A stretch of DNA of 46,187 nucleotides from Bacillota bacterium (GCA_012516125.1 JAAYXB010000001.1:1-46187), one strand, 5' to 3'; counted from the first letter of the stretch, positions 24,490-35,257 are shown. The notes: generated from the letters alone by a model not told the origin. A program made the numbers and translations.

Positions 24490-27400
24490 TTACGCGAACC
24501 AGCTCTGATCGCTCCGAATCACGCGGGCAGATTCCTTACCCAGCAGGATTCTGGCAAGCCGGTAGAAGTGCCTCGCCATTGCTTCACGGTCGTCGAGGTC
24601 GGTGGCGGGTATCTCAAGTACTTCATAGCCCCGGGCGCGCAGCTCATCGCGGATCGCCCGGTCCCTCGCCGCTGTCTCAGGGTTGCCGTGAATGTGCTCA
24701 CTCAGGCCATCGAGATAGACGCACACCCCCAACTCGTACTCATCTTCCCCGGGGAAGAAGCAGTCCGGGACTGTGGAGCCAAGCGGCCGCCCAAGCTTGA
24801 TCTCGTATTGCCACTTGGGCTCGGGGAAACCTGCGCGCTCCAACAGACGGCGGAGGCGGGTCTCAGCCTCGTTGACGGGCATCGTTCTCCCCTTTGGCGT
24901 CTCAGCCGGAAGACGCGCCGGGATCTCGTGGAGGAAGGTTAGCGAACTCCCCAAAGTCCTCAACCGCTCATAGGCGACGTGGCGGTTGAGATGTCCGTGG
25001 TAGAACGCGTTTCGGAACGTTTGGAGGCAGTCTATGCACGACCGCCCACAGCCCGACGGGCATTTCTCCACCACCTCTGTGGCCGCCTGCGCCACCTCGG
25101 GCCAGCGCTCGCACGCCTGCTCGAGGAGGCCTGAGCCACCGGGCATCGGGTCATACAGTATCGCGTCGACGTCGTCCTGACCAGGGCGCCCCACTACGAG
25201 CACCTCGAGGTCATCCCTTTCCATCTCCAGCACCCGGCTCATCCCCACGCGGAGAGCCTCCAGCACTGAGTAAGCCTCCTCCCGCGTGGCAACAGCAGGC
25301 AGGCACATGGCGTCAGCCACCACATCAGCGAAGAACCCCACGTTTTCCACTTCTTCGCCGTAACGCTCCCTGTGTGCTCGCAGGAATTCCTCGAGCTCAC
25401 GAGCGGACGCCAGGGGAGACCGGCTCTGGCCTGTGACCAGGCTCACGGGATAACCCAGTCTCCCTGATGAGTGTACCAGCGGTGCGGCACCCACGTTCAC
25501 GAGTCTCAGGTGAACCCCGCGCCGTAAGGTCAGGTCACGCCCGCCCCATGAGAAACGCTTTCCCGGCCCATGCCTACCGGTTTCGTGACCGTAGATAACG
25601 ACCGGAAGCTGGAAACGATACTCCTCCTCATCGCTGATATGGGACCTGTGGACGAGCTCAACGTCACACACAGGGACGGCTTTGAGAGCAGCGCTGCCAA
25701 GGGCCGCAACAGCACCAGGCGCCGCTGTGCCAACCTCCGTCACCGACTCGCGCGCTGTGTCTACCTGGAAGAGGATTGGCTGCACAGGCTCAAGATGTAG
25801 GTACCGTGCCACAAACCTGTGGCCGTTCGCGTATATGAGGTTGCCGGGCACATATTCGCGAAGTGCGACCGCGGGCGGGCGCGGAAGGTCGAAGTCCCTT
25901 CCCCCCTCTGCATATCTGGGCACAATCGCCGTGCCTATGATGGAACCCGTCTCGAGCCCGTACCCTGGCAGGAATCCTTCCGAAGCAAGCACGGCGTAGG
26001 TGTTCGTGTCGTCGTATCCCTCGGCCTCGTGGCGCCGGCGTGGCACAATCCCCTTGTACCTCTTCACTAGCCGGTCGCAGCGTTGGTAGAGAGCGTCCTC
26101 TTCGGGATCGAGCGTGCCCTTGAGTCGGCGCATGCTGTCCAGATGAGCCATCTGGCTGCGCGCCCAGTCCAGGCGCTTCTTTAGGGTGCGGATGACCTCC
26201 TCAAGGCAGTCAGCCATGGCAAGGACCCTGCTACGTAGCGCTAGCTCCTCAACCACAGCAGCGTCCTCCTCAGGCCAGCTCCGCCCGAATGCAGCCCTTA
26301 CGTATTCGAGGAGGACCGCTTCGTGCTTCCTTATCACGTCCCGAAGAGGGCCAACATCAAATGGCTCGCTCCGGACGTGCCCGACCTCATCGAAGAGATA
26401 ATCCCGCACTCGCGCCGGGAAAGCCACTTGTAACGCACGTGCGACTTCCGCTCGGTCGTCCTCGCTAAGAGGGCTACTGCTCCGGGCGAGCTGGTGGAGC
26501 TTAGTGAGGACGGCTGCGTGGACGTGTTTTGCCACCATGAGCTCGTTGCGCATGTTGAAGCGTGGCGGCTCAACCCGGCCCTCGAGCAGCTTGAGCGGGT
26601 CTGCGAAGTACGCCCGATCATGATCAACCGCACGCGCGTACGTGATGTTGACTGCAAGCCGATGCCTCCGGCCCGCACGGCCTGCACGCTGCCAGTAATT
26701 CGCCGGAAGAGGCGGGACGTTGCGCATGAGGACGGTATCCAGCGAGCCTATATCGATCCCGAGTTCCAGGGTAGGTGTGCACACCAGCGTGTTGACTGTC
26801 TCACCGTCGCCCTTAAAGAGACGTTCCAGACGCTCCCGCTCGTCCGCGGGCACCTGGGCCGAATGCTCTGCTGGCCGCACCATCGCAAATCCCTGATCGA
26901 TCGCAGCAAGGTCATAGTTGTCAGGATCCGGCGGCTCAAACACGAGCGTTCCGTCGCAGCGCCAGGCAAGGCAGCGCTTGCCCGGAGTCGGACGCACCTG
27001 AGTACGGCGGCACTTCCGGCATCTCCACACTCCATTGTGCGGCGAGATCCTGAGGAGGTCGGCATCGATCTGGCGTACACCAGCGCAGTGTCTCAAGGCA
27101 TTCCCTCTGGCATCGGTCAGAGTCACCGGTACTAAGATCTGCAGCTCCTTGGTCAGCAGGTCCCATAATCCCCTCACGAAGTCCTCTACGTGGTCATTGG
27201 GCACACCCCAGGCCCGCGCCGCTTGTTTGACGATGGTATCCCCGACCGGGCTGAGCCACTGCGCTACGCGCCCGCGGTCGTCATCAGCCTCCCTGAAGAG
27301 CTTTATGCCCCTCGGGACTCCCTGCAGAAGGGGCAAGTACCCCTGTTGGATCTCGCGGTCGCCATCCATCCAGAAACGTGAGAAGATCTGACCGTCACGG

Positions 27401-29895
27401 TCCAGGAGATACATCTGACGGCGGTAGTTATCGAGAAGAGCATTAATGCCTTCCACGAGCTCCGCAGGCTCTATACCCAGCCTGCTCGCCCATTCCCTAA
27501 TGAAAGCGAGCTCAGGTGTAAGGCCATGGTATTCTATCTTGATCCGGCCCCAGGGCTCAAGGCCGACTCTCTGCCTGACACCAGTCGCGACCTCCCTCAA
27601 TACCGCGATACGCAGGAAGTACCTGCGTTCTTGGGCGTGTCGGACTCCCTCGGCTTCCTTCCTGGCCACCTGCCATACCTCTGGAATAAGGCTTCTGGAC
27701 AGCTCATCGTCGTCATTGAGCTTCTCGTCCAGATGGGCTGTAAGGTCGCCTACTGATATGGGACCCTCTGCGATCTTCTCTGCCATTAGACTGCGCAGCC
27801 GGAAACGACGCGCGTGATCTTTCATCCAGCCGGCTTGGAAAGCTGCCTCCTGGCGATTGTCGGCGAAGACCAGCAGGCGGCGCCGATCAGCGTGATGGAT
27901 CATGTTCTGGGCCAGGACGTGCACGTCGGATACGCTCACCGCGCGCACCGGGCGCGCCGGCTCTCTATAGCCTCCCGGCCTGTCGCGGCCTGGCGTCCTG
28001 CAGGCAAGGCAGGACACCAGATAGCCCCGATGCCTTTCGTCCTGTTCTACGGCAAACAATGGCACGAGCTCCCCTTCGCGCCCGCACGCGTCGCAACGGT
28101 CAAGGGCCTCGGGATGAAGCGCCCCGCAGTAGCGACACATGAAGACCTTGTGTGTGCGTGGCACCTCACCGTCCTCTTCGTCTGAGAGCGCGAGACGGTC
28201 CAGGAGCACCACCCGCGTGCCTTCCTGCTCGGGTCCAAGCGCAGGCCAGACTCTGCGGCTATCCACCGCGTCTCCACCTCCCAGCCCGTTCGGGGCTATG
28301 ACGAGGTCCTTCACGTGGTGGACGAAGTAGTGCTGGCCGCAGGTGTTGCAGGTCATGACCGGCAGGCGGAAGAGGCTGTCCTCCCCTTGAGTGGCGAGCT
28401 CGTCTTCGGCGGAAAGCCACAGCCGTGGGCCGGGCTCCCCCTCCGGAAACGTGACCACCGCACCGCCCACGCCGCGAACAAAGGCATGGATTACCGGCCT
28501 CAACAGCGGCCGGCCTTCCTTGCTGGACGCAGCGCCGAGAGCAAGCCAGGCAAGCACCTCCTCTTCAGGCACAGCCCGTCCCACGCGATCCTGGAGTTCT
28601 GTTACAAGATCCGTGAGCGCTCTCGGGCGAGACAGAGCCTCGCTGATCTGGTAGCATAGTTCGTTCTGGGCAAGGAGGGTGTAGAGGTCCTCCTGCCAGT
28701 GCGCCGCGTCGATCCTTGCTCCCGTCATTGCTTGGACCAGTGTACGCACCATGCGACCGGCATCGTCGCCAGCATCTATCGCATCAATGATGTTCTTGAG
28801 CTGGACGGACGGATCCCCGGGCAGCGGGGAGGGCAGATGCCTCACGGCCGCCCATTCATCCGGCTCATACTCTTCCCCCACGAGGGACACGTCCTCGCTC
28901 GAAACGCCGAAGAACCGCGCCGCGAACGCCTTTGCACCCTCGCAACCGTGGACAGGGTCCGCCAAGGTTGCTGATGTGGCAACGTGGGCCACTTCACCGA
29001 CACTCTTGCCGCAAAACGCACGGAGCCGCCGGACGAGGCACGCCGTCTCCGCGCCTGCCGCACCCCCGTACGTGTGTGCTTCATCAAACACCAGAAACTC
29101 AAAACGCGCGCCATCGAACAGCTCCACATCAGCGTGACGGGTCAGAAGCAGCTCTAGTTGCTTAACGTTGGTGAGCAGAATGCGCGGCTGCATCCCGGGC
29201 GTGCGCATTTCCTCGCGGGAGGCGCGCTCCTCGGGCGGGCGCACCGGGACGTTTCGGCGCTCCTCCCTCACCTGAGCAAGCTTTGCGAGGTAAGCTTCCC
29301 GGGAGGAACCAGGAGGAAGGCGCTCCCCCGACACGTCGGCTGCGCGTTCTGGGGTCTTGCCCACATACATCCCGAAGGGGATCCCCGTGCCTGCCAGTAT
29401 CCCGCGCAAGCGCCCCAGCTGATCCTCAGCAAGAGCGTTCATCGGATATACAATGACGGCGACGATCCCGGGGGCGGCCCCTTCGTCTCGAAGTTCAAGA
29501 CACCGGCTGATGATGGGATAGAGGAAACACTCCGTCTTGCCCGACCCGGTGCCAGTGGAGATGAGCGTCGTCTTCCCGGCACGAATGGATCTGATAGCCT
29601 TCTCCTGATGCCCGTAGAGGCGTTTGTACGGGATGAGGTTCGCCATGAACGGATGAAGAAAGCCTTCGGAGACGAGACTTGACACGCTTGCCCCCATGCG
29701 GAAGGAGCGCGATAGGCTGACGTAGGGGCCCTTGAGAAGAGGCGTCTGTCTCGTTCTCTCTAGTGAGAGCAGCTCCCGTAGCTGGCGGTGGAGAAGCGGA
29801 TCGGCAAACGCATAGGTGGTCAACTGGTAGCGAAGGAAATCCCCCACGACCTTCTCGGTGAAGCTGACAGGGTTGATAGCCACCTCATAACTCAC
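24490..29895 (-). CDS. Giant DEAD-box helicase with DUF1998 region and C-terminal Vsr/DUF559-like nuclease domain (DrmA+DrmB-like)
   Basis: This 1801-residue superfamily-2 helicase has Walker A TGTGSGKT (114-121), DEAH (271-274), SAT (308-310), and helicase C motifs TLELGIDIGS and YWQRAGRAGRR near 1070. Zinc-ribbon pairs lie between the helicase parts (MTCNTCG, CRYCG..CDACG, CRKC). The DUF1998-type cysteine cluster CPSGCGRSCIDCLQTF is near 1612-1627. The last ~130 residues read VPDCFFPGEDEYELGV, VYLDGLSEHIHG and RDELRARGYEVLEIPATD, like DUF559/Vsr endonucleases. In DISARM the helicase DrmA and DUF1998 protein DrmB are separate; here one chain holds both plus a nuclease-like tail. The start is GTG at 29895, 17 bp after the methylase stop. 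Confidence 0.88.
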   Translation of the reverse strand: MSYEVAINPVSFTEKVVGDFLRYQLTTYAFADPLLHRQLRELLSLERTRQTPLLKGPYVSLSRSFRMGASVSSLVSEGFLHPFMANLIPYKRLYGHQEKAIRSIRAGKTTLISTGTGSGKTECFLYPIISRCLELRDEGAAPGIVAVIVYPMNALAEDQLGRLRGILAGTGIPFGMYVGKTPERAADVSGERLPPGSSREAYLAKLAQVREERRNVPVRPPEERASREEMRTPGMQPRILLTNVKQLELLLTRHADVELFDGARFEFLVFDEAHTYGGAAGAETACLVRRLRAFCGKSVGEVAHVATSATLADPVHGCEGAKAFAARFFGVSSEDVSLVGEEYEPDEWAAVRHLPSPLPGDPSVQLKNIIDAIDAGDDAGRMVRTLVQAMTGARIDAAHWQEDLYTLLAQNELCYQISEALSRPRALTDLVTELQDRVGRAVPEEEVLAWLALGAASSKEGRPLLRPVIHAFVRGVGGAVVTFPEGEPGPRLWLSAEDELATQGEDSLFRLPVMTCNTCGQHYFVHHVKDLVIAPNGLGGGDAVDSRRVWPALGPEQEGTRVVLLDRLALSDEEDGEVPRTHKVFMCRYCGALHPEALDRCDACGREGELVPLFAVEQDERHRGYLVSCLACRTPGRDRPGGYREPARPVRAVSVSDVHVLAQNMIHHADRRRLLVFADNRQEAAFQAGWMKDHARRFRLRSLMAEKIAEGPISVGDLTAHLDEKLNDDDELSRSLIPEVWQVARKEAEGVRHAQERRYFLRIAVLREVATGVRQRVGLEPWGRIKIEYHGLTPELAFIREWASRLGIEPAELVEGINALLDNYRRQMYLLDRDGQIFSRFWMDGDREIQQGYLPLLQGVPRGIKLFREADDDRGRVAQWLSPVGDTIVKQAARAWGVPNDHVEDFVRGLWDLLTKELQILVPVTLTDARGNALRHCAGVRQIDADLLRISPHNGVWRCRKCRRTQVRPTPGKRCLAWRCDGTLVFEPPDPDNYDLAAIDQGFAMVRPAEHSAQVPADERERLERLFKGDGETVNTLVCTPTLELGIDIGSLDTVLMRNVPPLPANYWQRAGRAGRRHRLAVNITYARAVDHDRAYFADPLKLLEGRVEPPRFNMRNELMVAKHVHAAVLTKLHQLARSSSPLSEDDRAEVARALQVAFPARVRDYLFDEVGHVRSEPFDVGPLRDVIRKHEAVLLEYVRAAFGRSWPEEDAAVVEELALRSRVLAMADCLEEVIRTLKKRLDWARSQMAHLDSMRRLKGTLDPEEDALYQRCDRLVKRYKGIVPRRRHEAEGYDDTNTYAVLASEGFLPGYGLETGSIIGTAIVPRYAEGGRDFDLPRPPAVALREYVPGNLIYANGHRFVARYLHLEPVQPILFQVDTARESVTEVGTAAPGAVAALGSAALKAVPVCDVELVHRSHISDEEEYRFQLPVVIYGHETGRHGPGKRFSWGGRDLTLRRGVHLRLVNVGAAPLVHSSGRLGYPVSLVTGQSRSPLASARELEEFLRAHRERYGEEVENVGFFADVVADAMCLPAVATREEAYSVLEALRVGMSRVLEMERDDLEVLVVGRPGQDDVDAILYDPMPGGSGLLEQACERWPEVAQAATEVVEKCPSGCGRSCIDCLQTFRNAFYHGHLNRHVAYERLRTLGSSLTFLHEIPARLPAETPKGRTMPVNEAETRLRRLLERAGFPEPKWQYEIKLGRPLGSTVPDCFFPGEDEYELGVCVYLDGLSEHIHGNPETAARDRAIRDELRARGYEVLEIPATDLDDREAMARHFYRLARILLGKESARVIRSDQSWFA

Positions 29896-29912
29896 CAGCC
29901 TGTCTCGGTTTT

Positions 29913-32900
29913 CTAGCGGCGCGTTCGTCTTTTCTTCGGCCGAATGCTGGCCGAGTTCTCACCAAACAGGTTCTTCTGACCCGAGGGAAACAACGTAAGC
30001 TGGGTGCGCCCCACGACTGTGCCTGCTCCGTAGGGAGGATGCGACTCAGCAGCAAGTGCTGGCCACTCTGCCTCCCCAGAGACTTCGGAGGCTTCGGAGC
30101 GGGCTTCCTCCGTGGGAGTTGCTGAGAGTCCGTCGGCCTTATGGCCTCGCGCGGCATCAAGCTCTTCCATCAGCTTCTTGTAGCCTTCCTCTCCCAGGAG
30201 GTTGCGGGCGTGCAGCCGGCACTCCTTCCAGGACTCTTCTGGAGAGGCCTCCAACTGCCAAGGCAGGAACCGCTCCCCCAGACGCTCGCGAACGGGCTGC
30301 GCCCGCTTCGCCCGTTCATCGTGTCCAAGGCCGAGATCAGCGAGCCTCAGCGTCTCGGGGAGCATCCAACCCTCGCCGCCGTTCATGCTGCAGAATACCT
30401 CGATGCCTTTATCCCTCTCGCCTTCAGAGGCGATAATCTCCTTCAAGTCCCTAAACGCCGCCAAGGTCAGCATCGTGTGTCTTAACTCAGGATCCTTGTC
30501 CTTGTCCACGCGCCAAAAGCCCTTCGGGTCAAGCATTCGTGTGAAGGTCTTGTCTTGGAGCCTCTCGGCAGGATAATCGCACTCACGCAGTATCCAGGCC
30601 AAGTTGTCCCAATCAAGCCCATAGAGCTCCGCCACTATAGCGTCGAGGATGCAGCGAAGGCGAAGGCGCTCGTGAGGCGTAAGGGCCCACCTTCTGTGCC
30701 AGTGACCAGACGGACGCGCTGCCCCGGAGAGTGCCTCGGTGCCAATAAGGCGTATCCATGAGTCCGCAAAGACCTTAGATACTAACGCAAGAGGCGCACT
30801 GCAATTAGCGATGAGGGGTGCCATTCTGAATAGGTCAGCACGAACAGCTATCTCTTCAAGAACTGCCCAAATGAGAGAATTGCCTCCCAAACGAAATCGG
30901 ACCAGATAGTCAAATGAAAACGAATTGGCAATACCAACGAGAGTTGTCACGGCCCCCACCGAAAGGGGTGTGGGAGTCAACGTCGGCGACTTGTGGCCGC
31001 ATGGAAAACCACTAGCAACAGCTGAGATCACCGTTCGAGTATTCGTGGTGGAAGTTACGTCCATCAATACCGCCTTTAGAGGTTTGCCGGGACACTGTTC
31101 CAAATACATATCGCGAGCCATCAGGAACTGTGGCTCTATGACCTTCGCCTCCCACGGGATCTCCCGCCACACCGCGCTGCGGCCTTTCCCCCGGACCCAG
31201 CCCTTCTGGCTGAAGTCAAACTGCCCGATCATCCGGCCCTCATAGAGCGGCAGTGCGACATCCTCGATTTCGTCTTCGTGGATCCACGCGGTCCCGTCCA
31301 CGGAAAGGATGACGCCGGGCTCCATCTCCCACCGTGGTCCGGCCGGGCGGCCTTCGTGCCAGCCGCCTTTGAGCCAGCGGCCATATTCGTCGGGCCGGTA
31401 CCCCTGAGCCTCCCACCACGGGCGCGGGGGGAACAACTGCGAATCGTTCGTCATATCGAACTCGCGGGCATACTTGATCTGCCACCCCCCGGGCCCCTCA
31501 TCGCCGAGAAGAACAGAGTTTGCATAGATCTTCTCAAGGATCTCCAGGTCGCGTCTGTTGCGGATCTCGAGTATGGCCCGGCTGCCAGGGCTGAAGCGTT
31601 CCACCTGTGCCCGCGCGTAAGGAACGGCGTACCGCTCGCCCTCCTCCCAGTCGGCGAGGTTCCTGCGCATGAAGGCGGTCTGGATGGATTCTGTCTCTCC
31701 GCCTTTCTGCACAATGATCGGGCAGAACTTGAAACGGCTATCAATGTCAAAGACCTTGTCCCTGTTCTCGAACCCGAACAGCCACTCCCATCGACAACGG
31801 GTAAGAAAGAGCTTCCTGAGGTCAGACGCACCCTTGTCCGAGTACACCCCGGAAGGCACCACAAGGCCCATCCGCCCTCCGTCGCGGAGAAGAGCATGTG
31901 CTTGCTCCAGGAACATCTTGTACGTATTGATGTCCGCTGAACCTTGATGTCTGAACGCGTGCTCTGGGTCAGCATAGCCCGTTCGCGCAGCGCGTCGCGC
32001 CCGCCATTCGTCGAGCAAGCGGCTGTCGCTTCTGCCGAGGCCAAGAGTGGCGCTTCCTTCCTCGCCATCGCCAAAGGGGAAGCCTGCGTTCTTTACCCAG
32101 TTCGAGAGAGCTTTGAGCCTGGCACAATACACCAACCAATCTTGCTCATCGTCAGCGCTGCGCTGGAAGTACTCTGACTGCTTGTCGAGGGCCTCCTGCT
32201 TGCCGTAGGTCCGATAGAGCGGATCGATGTTCGAGAAGAACTCCTTGGAATTCGGCTTCTGAATCTCCCATGGTGGATTCCCGACCACGGCATCGAACCC
32301 GCTGCCAGGCCGGACGAAGACATCGGGGAACTCGAGTTCCCAGTGAAAGAACCGGTATTCGCTGGCAAGCCGCCTCGCGAGGTCGCGTGTTGCCCTTGGG
32401 GGGTCCGTGAAGTTCAGCGGCGTCGGGGCGTCCTCCAGGCGGTCCGCTGGCCAGAACCAGATGGCGCACCAGACGTCGAAAGCCTCCTTGAGACGCTGGA
32501 ACGCGGAGTTACCCAGGATCCTGTCACGGTAGAAGGCCGCGCGCTCCTCTGACTCGTGCACCGCGAAATCGTGCATTCTCTCCAAGAGAGCCGTCGCCTC
32601 GTCGTGCACCGCCTCAGGAGCCACCTTGAACTCCGGAAGCGGAAGCACCAGCTGGTAGCCGCGGCTCTCAAGCCATGTCTTGAGCTCCCCCTTTATGCGT
32701 TCGTTGCGGAACTTCTTGATGGCTTTCGTCCAGGCCTCCTTCTCAAAATGGACACCACGCGTATGGTTGCTGTCGCCGCCTTCCCGCTCCCAAGCAAGGA
32801 CGGGGTAATCCCGGAATCGGTCGAACCAGCAACCCACAAGGGAGTTGCCCACCTTCACCTTATGGTCAAGGAAGCTGAATGGGAGTGCAGGGTCCATTGT

Positions 32901-35252
32901 CTCGATCCACAAGGCTACTCGCGCAAGCTCCACGGCGAGCGGGTCTATGTCCACTCCATAAATGCAGCGTTCCACCACATATCGCTTGAGACGTGCCCGC
33001 AGCTGCGCTTCGAAGCCGTCTGAATCAGGGCGGCACGGTAGGAGCTCCTCCGAAAGGCGTCCGGACTCAGGCCGCCCTTCGGCCAGCGTCACAACGGCTT
33101 CCTCACCGTGGCTGCGGATGCGTCCGTGATAGTGAAGGCTTTCCACCAGCGCATCTGTGAGGAATCTGAGCGTGGCTATGAGAAACGACCCTGATCCGCA
33201 CGCCGGGTCGCACACCTTGAGGGCAAGGATTTCTTCAGGTCTTCTCGGAATCCATCGGGAAGCCGAAGCGTTCCCGTTCTCGCCAGCGGGTCCTCCTGGG
33301 CCAATCAAGGCCTCGTACGCAAGGGGCCGTAGGGTTCGGTGGACAGTTGGGACCGCGAGCTGTGGGCGGGTGTAGAAGGTCCCCGCACCCTTGCGGGTAC
33401 CTCCCCATCGGACCAGATACCATTCGCCCGGCAGTACCACACGCGCCACAAGACGTCTCGCGGCCCGCGCGCAAAGCGCCTCATACTCGCGAAGCGCGGC
33501 CGGGCTCAAGGACCGCGGCTTGTGGACGAGCCTGCCTGCCTTCACCGCCCGCAGCGCCCATCTCCACGCCCGCTCAGTAGCGGCACGCCGGGCATCATCG
33601 CCCGCGCCACCACCCGGCAAGGCCCCGGGCGTCTCCTCGATGTCGGCAGGCTCTCCGCTCTCCTCCGAGTCGTCGCCCTCGGGTCCGGCATCCTCGTCAT
33701 CGGGTGCGCTCTCGTCGGTATCTTCGCCTCCCGCCTCCTCGTCCCCGGTGCCCCCCTCGCTCTCCTCGCTCACGATGCGCCTGGTTCTTTCCTTGGACTT
33801 CTCAACCAGCCTAGCTATGGCCTTGTCATCTAGAGCCTCAAGACGAGAGAGAGGCAGCGCCGGTTGGTCGCCGAGGTTCAGGAAGATGATTGGGTCGCCG
33901 TGGGAGGCGCGGCGCAGCTCAAAGTCGAGAAGCCCCTCGTAGAGCATTCCTACGTATTCGGACGAGAGATCCGAGAAGTCCACGGGAGCATCTATCCACA
34001 TAGAGTTCCTGCCCTGGCGGATCTTGACGCGGCTGTGACAGAGAAGGGTGAGCATCTCCTGGACCGCTGCGTCGCTCGGCGAGTTCTCTGGGTCTTCGAA
34101 AACGCTCAAGGCTCTGCGGATAGGATCGTCGGAGCCTGGATCGCCCGGCTCGAACAGATTACCTGCATAACGCGGGACAGGCAACGCCTCGTGAGGAGAT
34201 CCCTCGTAAACGAGCCTGAAGAGAGCGAGAATCCTCGGCCACGCGTTGAACTGATGGCGCAGCCTGTCAGAACCTGCGCCTCCTCCGGAGCGGTCGAGCA
34301 TTTCACGCAGGCCGCCAAGCCCATATGAGCCGTGATAGATGGGATTGTCCCGGGGCAGGAGGTCTCTAGCCTCAGCGAAGAGCGCGACGACCATGCGCAT
34401 GACCACACGAGTGGCCGCGTGGTAGATGTCGGCAGGCTTTACGCCCAAGTTTGCGTCTTCAAGAGCATGTGAATGCTCGCGGATGAGGACTTCTACAGCC
34501 TGCCGGACACGCTCGCCCAGCGCAGTTGAAAGTTCCGCCTGACCTTTACGAGAAGCGGCGATGGCAGCCAGAAGCGCGGAAGGCTGCCCATCCGCACTCG
34601 GTACGAGCGCATCCCGACCCAGGAGCGCCCTGAGAGCGGTGACCTGAAGCCCCGTTCTGCCTTCCCCGAACCATAGGGCCGTATCCCATTCGGCGAAGGC
34701 ATCGTGGTCAAGCCCGGCATAGACTAGGCGCCATTGCCGCCCGTTTGTGAGGAGCGCGATTCTCTGGCCCTTATGCCGGAGCCATTCGATCACCCTGGAA
34801 GTCGTGCGCCGGCCTCGCCCGGTCCCGAGTCGAGCCGCCCTTTCCGACTCCACAAATACAGGGAGAAGCGCCCCGCGCGGCCCCTTCCAAAGGCGACGAG
34901 GCTTGATAACCTCCCCTGTCATCCCCTGGCTCGACCATTCAGACGGGACGTCCCCGCCTTTGAACCAGCGCCCTTTCGTGGCCGCGCCGGACGCGTCGTT
35001 CTCCAAACCGAGCACTTCCTCAAGCACGGTGTCGAGAAGGCTCGCCAGAGACTCAGCACGACCGTCCGATGCGCGCATTATGTCGCGACGGAGGCGGTCC
35101 TCCAGGTGGCGCGGCAACGGCGCGAGGTCCGGGGGGAAGTTCTGGGCTAGGTGCGAGGGCGCTATGAGCAGCCCTCCGTGCTTAAGCGATGCCCACCACG
35201 CATAGCTTTCGTCAGCAGTCTGTCTCAAGGCCGCAGCCTCGCTCGCCGCCAT
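29913..35252 (-). CDS. Giant N6-adenine DNA methyltransferase (Eco57I/DrmMI-like)
   Basis: This protein of about 1779 residues would mark host DNA in a DISARM-like system. The SAM-binding motif I DPACGSGSF is near residue 682 and catalytic NPPW near 992 (VVGNPPWEIQK), the order of gamma-class adenine methylases. The ~480-residue N-terminal part resembles that of Eco57I and PglX-like enzymes (IEWLRHKGQRIALLTNGRQW). An acidic linker rich in Asp, Glu and Gly (bases ~33600-33790) precedes the methylase core. The C-terminal ~600 residues probably include target recognition (MGLVVPSGVYSDKGASDL). I choose ATG 35252 because GGGAGG is eight bases upstream and overlaps the end of the SNF2 gene; a GTG at 35261 is too close to it. 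Confidence 0.9.
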   Translation of the reverse strand: MAASEAAALRQTADESYAWWASLKHGGLLIAPSHLAQNFPPDLAPLPRHLEDRLRRDIMRASDGRAESLASLLDTVLEEVLGLENDASGAATKGRWFKGGDVPSEWSSQGMTGEVIKPRRLWKGPRGALLPVFVESERAARLGTGRGRRTTSRVIEWLRHKGQRIALLTNGRQWRLVYAGLDHDAFAEWDTALWFGEGRTGLQVTALRALLGRDALVPSADGQPSALLAAIAASRKGQAELSTALGERVRQAVEVLIREHSHALEDANLGVKPADIYHAATRVVMRMVVALFAEARDLLPRDNPIYHGSYGLGGLREMLDRSGGGAGSDRLRHQFNAWPRILALFRLVYEGSPHEALPVPRYAGNLFEPGDPGSDDPIRRALSVFEDPENSPSDAAVQEMLTLLCHSRVKIRQGRNSMWIDAPVDFSDLSSEYVGMLYEGLLDFELRRASHGDPIIFLNLGDQPALPLSRLEALDDKAIARLVEKSKERTRRIVSEESEGGTGDEEAGGEDTDESAPDDEDAGPEGDDSEESGEPADIEETPGALPGGGAGDDARRAATERAWRWALRAVKAGRLVHKPRSLSPAALREYEALCARAARRLVARVVLPGEWYLVRWGGTRKGAGTFYTRPQLAVPTVHRTLRPLAYEALIGPGGPAGENGNASASRWIPRRPEEILALKVCDPACGSGSFLIATLRFLTDALVESLHYHGRIRSHGEEAVVTLAEGRPESGRLSEELLPCRPDSDGFEAQLRARLKRYVVERCIYGVDIDPLAVELARVALWIETMDPALPFSFLDHKVKVGNSLVGCWFDRFRDYPVLAWEREGGDSNHTRGVHFEKEAWTKAIKKFRNERIKGELKTWLESRGYQLVLPLPEFKVAPEAVHDEATALLERMHDFAVHESEERAAFYRDRILGNSAFQRLKEAFDVWCAIWFWPADRLEDAPTPLNFTDPPRATRDLARRLASEYRFFHWELEFPDVFVRPGSGFDAVVGNPPWEIQKPNSKEFFSNIDPLYRTYGKQEALDKQSEYFQRSADDEQDWLVYCARLKALSNWVKNAGFPFGDGEEGSATLGLGRSDSRLLDEWRARRAARTGYADPEHAFRHQGSADINTYKMFLEQAHALLRDGGRMGLVVPSGVYSDKGASDLRKLFLTRCRWEWLFGFENRDKVFDIDSRFKFCPIIVQKGGETESIQTAFMRRNLADWEEGERYAVPYARAQVERFSPGSRAILEIRNRRDLEILEKIYANSVLLGDEGPGGWQIKYAREFDMTNDSQLFPPRPWWEAQGYRPDEYGRWLKGGWHEGRPAGPRWEMEPGVILSVDGTAWIHEDEIEDVALPLYEGRMIGQFDFSQKGWVRGKGRSAVWREIPWEAKVIEPQFLMARDMYLEQCPGKPLKAVLMDVTSTTNTRTVISAVASGFPCGHKSPTLTPTPLSVGAVTTLVGIANSFSFDYLVRFRLGGNSLIWAVLEEIAVRADLFRMAPLIANCSAPLALVSKVFADSWIRLIGTEALSGAARPSGHWHRRWALTPHERLRLRCILDAIVAELYGLDWDNLAWILRECDYPAERLQDKTFTRMLDPKGFWRVDKDKDPELRHTMLTLAAFRDLKEIIASEGERDKGIEVFCSMNGGEGWMLPETLRLADLGLGHDERAKRAQPVRERLGERFLPWQLEASPEESWKECRLHARNLLGEEGYKKLMEELDAARGHKADGLSATPTEEARSEASEVSGEAEWPALAAESHPPYGAGTVVGRTQLTLFPSGQKNLFGENSASIRPKKRRTRR

Positions 35253-35257
35253 GGCCA

